From NCBI GenBank assembly GCA_900546615.1, contig URDJ01000031.1, forward strand, positions 1-31,741: 31,741 bases of DNA, given 5' to 3'. This stretch comes from an uncultured Eubacteriales bacterium (GTDB lineage Bacteria; Bacillota; Clostridia; Oscillospirales; Oscillospiraceae). Both the position numbers and the translations under genes were made by a program. The notes beneath the pieces are model-generated. The model ran no database searches. It saw only the letters and a list, made by a program, of their open reading frames with translations, and had not been told where the DNA came from. Below, one piece after another: positions 29,768 through 31,741 of this stretch (positions are counted from its first letter, which is position 1; each line of letters begins with the position of its first letter).

Positions 29768-31684
29768 ATGTCCAAGAAGCAATTCAAGGCCGAGAGCAAG
29801 CGGCTGCTCGACCTCATGATCAACTCCATCTACACCCACAAGGAGATCTTCCTGCGCGAGATCATTTCCAACGCCTCCGACGCCATTGACAAGCTCTGCT
29901 ACCGCTCGCTTACGGACGACCAGGTCGGCATGAACAGGGACGATTTCCGCATCCTCGTCGCCATGGACGAGGCCGCGCGCACGATAACCGTCTCCGACAA
30001 CGGCATCGGCATGACCAAGGAGGAGCTTGAGCAGAACCTGGGCGTCATCGCCAAGAGCGGCTCCATGGCCTTCAAGGGCGGCATCGACGGCACCACCAAA
30101 GAGGGCGCGGACGTCGATATCATCGGCCAGTTCGGCGTCGGCTTCTACTCTGCCTTCATGGTCTCCGACAAGGTGACGGTCATCACCCGCGCCTACGGCT
30201 CAGACCAGGCCTACAGGTGGGAATCCGAGGGCGCGGACGGCTACACCATCACGGAGTGCGAGAAGGAGGGCGTCGGCACGGATGTCATCATGCACATCAA
30301 GCCCGACGACGAGAACGAGAACTATTCCGAGTTCCTGCAGCTCTGGAAACTCATGCGGCTCATAAAGAAGTACTCCGACTACATCCGCTGGCCCATCCAG
30401 ATGGACGTGCAGCGCCCCGAGTACAAGGAGACCGGCGAGAAAAACGAAGACGGCACGCCGAAATACGAAACCGTAAACAAAACGGAGCGCGAAACCGTCA
30501 ATAGTATGGTACCCATCTGGCAGCGCTCCAAATCCGAGGTCTCGGACGAGGACTGCATGAACTTCTACAAGGAGAAGTTCCACGACACGACCGACCCCGC
30601 CGCGGTCATCCGCGTGAACGCCGAGGGGCAGGTGAGCTACAAGGCCCTGCTGTTCATCCCCGGCAAGCAGCTGCTCGATTTCATGAGCTCCGACTACGAG
30701 CCGGGCCTGCAGCTCTACAGCTCCGGCGTCATGATAATGGAGAAGTGCCCGGACCTGCTGGCCGAGAGCTTCTACTTTGTGCGCGGCATCGTGGACTCGC
30801 CCGACCTGTCGCTGAACATTTCCAGGGAAATGCTCCAGCACGACCGCCAGCTGCGCATAATAGCGCAGAACCTGAACAAGCGAATCAAGAACGAGCTTTT
30901 GAAGATGCTCGAGAACGACCGGCCGAAGTACGAGAAGTTCTATAAGAACTACGGCCGCCAGCTCAGGTACGGCGCTGTGGCGAACTACGGCCAGAACATC
31001 GAGTCTTTGCGCGAGCTGCTCATCTACAACGTGGCGGAGGACAAGACCGCGACGCTCAAGGAGTACACGGACAGGATGCCGGCGGAGCAGAAGTACATCT
31101 ACTACGCCGTGGGCGACTCGGTGCCGAAGCTGCTGCGGCTGCCGCAGGCGGAGCTGGTGCGCTCGAAGGGCTTTGAGATACTCTGCATGACCGAGGAGGT
31201 GGACGAGTACATCGTCGAGCAGCTCGGTCAGCATGCGGAGAAGAAGTTCTGCAATATCGTCACGGGCGACCTCGGCATCGAGACCGAGGAGGAGAAAGCC
31301 GACCTCGAGAAGCGCTCAGAGCAGGTCAAGCCCACGCTGGACTTCGTGAAGGACACGCTGGAGGGCAAGGTGAGCATCGTGCGCCTGTCGCACAAGCTGG
31401 TCTCCGCGCCGGTGTGCCTGACGACCGAGGGCGGCATCACGCTGGAGATGGAGCGCTACTTCAAGCGTATGCCCGACACGGGCATGGAGCCGCCGAAGGC
31501 GACGCGCGTACTGGAGCTCAACGGCGAGCACCCGGCGTTCAAAGCGCTGGAGGTCGCGGTCGCGACCGACCCGGAGCGGGCGAAGAAGCTCGTGAATATC
31601 CTGCACTCGCAGGCCCTGCTCATAGCCGGCGAGGAGCTTGAGGACCCCTCGGCGTATGCGGAGGACGTCTGCTCGCTGTTTTAA
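29768..31684 (+). CDS. htpG: Molecular chaperone HtpG (Hsp90)
   Basis: HtpG is the bacterial Hsp90, an ATP-driven dimeric chaperone in the cytosol. The 638-aa protein is full length: the N-terminal GHKL ATPase domain with EIISNASDAIDKL (31-43, catalytic Glu and Asn), DNGIGMTKEEL, and GQFGVGFYSAF; a short charged linker; the middle domain with ISREMLQHDRQLR containing the key Arg; and a C-terminal dimerisation domain, without the eukaryotic MEEVD tail. ATG 29768 follows CAGGAGGAATG. The gene ends inside the window; no terminator is visible in the last 57 bases. Confidence 0.97.
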   Translation: MSKKQFKAESKRLLDLMINSIYTHKEIFLREIISNASDAIDKLCYRSLTDDQVGMNRDDFRILVAMDEAARTITVSDNGIGMTKEELEQNLGVIAKSGSMAFKGGIDGTTKEGADVDIIGQFGVGFYSAFMVSDKVTVITRAYGSDQAYRWESEGADGYTITECEKEGVGTDVIMHIKPDDENENYSEFLQLWKLMRLIKKYSDYIRWPIQMDVQRPEYKETGEKNEDGTPKYETVNKTERETVNSMVPIWQRSKSEVSDEDCMNFYKEKFHDTTDPAAVIRVNAEGQVSYKALLFIPGKQLLDFMSSDYEPGLQLYSSGVMIMEKCPDLLAESFYFVRGIVDSPDLSLNISREMLQHDRQLRIIAQNLNKRIKNELLKMLENDRPKYEKFYKNYGRQLRYGAVANYGQNIESLRELLIYNVAEDKTATLKEYTDRMPAEQKYIYYAVGDSVPKLLRLPQAELVRSKGFEILCMTEEVDEYIVEQLGQHAEKKFCNIVTGDLGIETEEEKADLEKRSEQVKPTLDFVKDTLEGKVSIVRLSHKLVSAPVCLTTEGGITLEMERYFKRMPDTGMEPPKATRVLELNGEHPAFKALEVAVATDPERAKKLVNILHSQALLIAGEELEDPSAYAEDVCSLF

Positions 31685-31741
31685 CACGCCCGGACGTTAT
31701 GGTTTTGCACCAACCAAATCGTAGGGCGCACCGACCCCGGT

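Overview
The window is a GC-rich piece of a bacterial chromosome, almost certainly from an endospore-forming member of class Clostridia. The evidence is the complete spoIIAA-spoIIAB-sigF operon, a SCIFF ranthipeptide with its radical SAM maturase (a near-universal Clostridia marker), a short MetH whose reactivation domain is a separate gene, and a zinc-type L31. The high GC and many perfect GC-rich hairpins between genes fit the Oscillospiraceae/Oscillospirales best, but that is inference. No phage, transposase, CRISPR array, rRNA or tRNA was recognised.

Layout. 1-3109 (+): SCIFF precursor (scfA), an intergenic terminator hairpin, the radical SAM/SPASM maturase (scfB), and an Orn/Lys/Arg-decarboxylase-like PLP protein whose start overlaps the scfB stop. 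3161-3716 (+): a two-helix membrane protein and an LpdD-like small protein behind their own promoter. 3877-4608 (+): a DUF2975-type membrane protein and a YozG-like HTH regulator, followed by about 300 bp packed with perfect hairpins. 4930-8058 (-): spoIIAA, spoIIAB, sigF, rpmE, hflX. 8433-12018 (+): ahcY, mgtE and an AEC-family permease. 12100-14246 (-): a second DUF2975/HTH pair extended by a DUF4173-like polytopic membrane protein, with a good promoter embedded in TCGATAA repeats. 14477-18371 (-): metF, MetH reactivation protein, metH. 18549-21258 (+): a CrtI-like FAD oxidoreductase and a flavin/[2Fe-2S] reductase. 21329-22867 (-): a GT-C-type membrane glycosyltransferase. 23071-25026 (-): a lipoprotein joining a propeller-like region to a solute-binding domain. 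25173-26575 (+): an unknown protein, a TfoX-N protein and a DUF3795 protein that looks 3'-damaged. 26563-27474 (-): a PPC/DUF296 protein and a membrane-anchored unknown. 27599-29566 (-): metG. 29768-31684 (+): htpG.

How the genes fit together. One theme is one-carbon and methionine metabolism: MetF makes 5-methyl-THF, MetH with its in-trans reactivase makes methionine, MetG charges it to tRNA, and AhcY recycles S-adenosylhomocysteine. A second is sporulation commitment through the sigma-F switch. A third is a ribosomally made, thioether-crosslinked peptide. The less explained parts are the scfB-coupled decarboxylase homologue, the duplicated DUF2975/HTH module with its putative operators, the paired redox enzymes, the orphan propeller/solute-binding lipoprotein, and the palindromic intergenic repeats.
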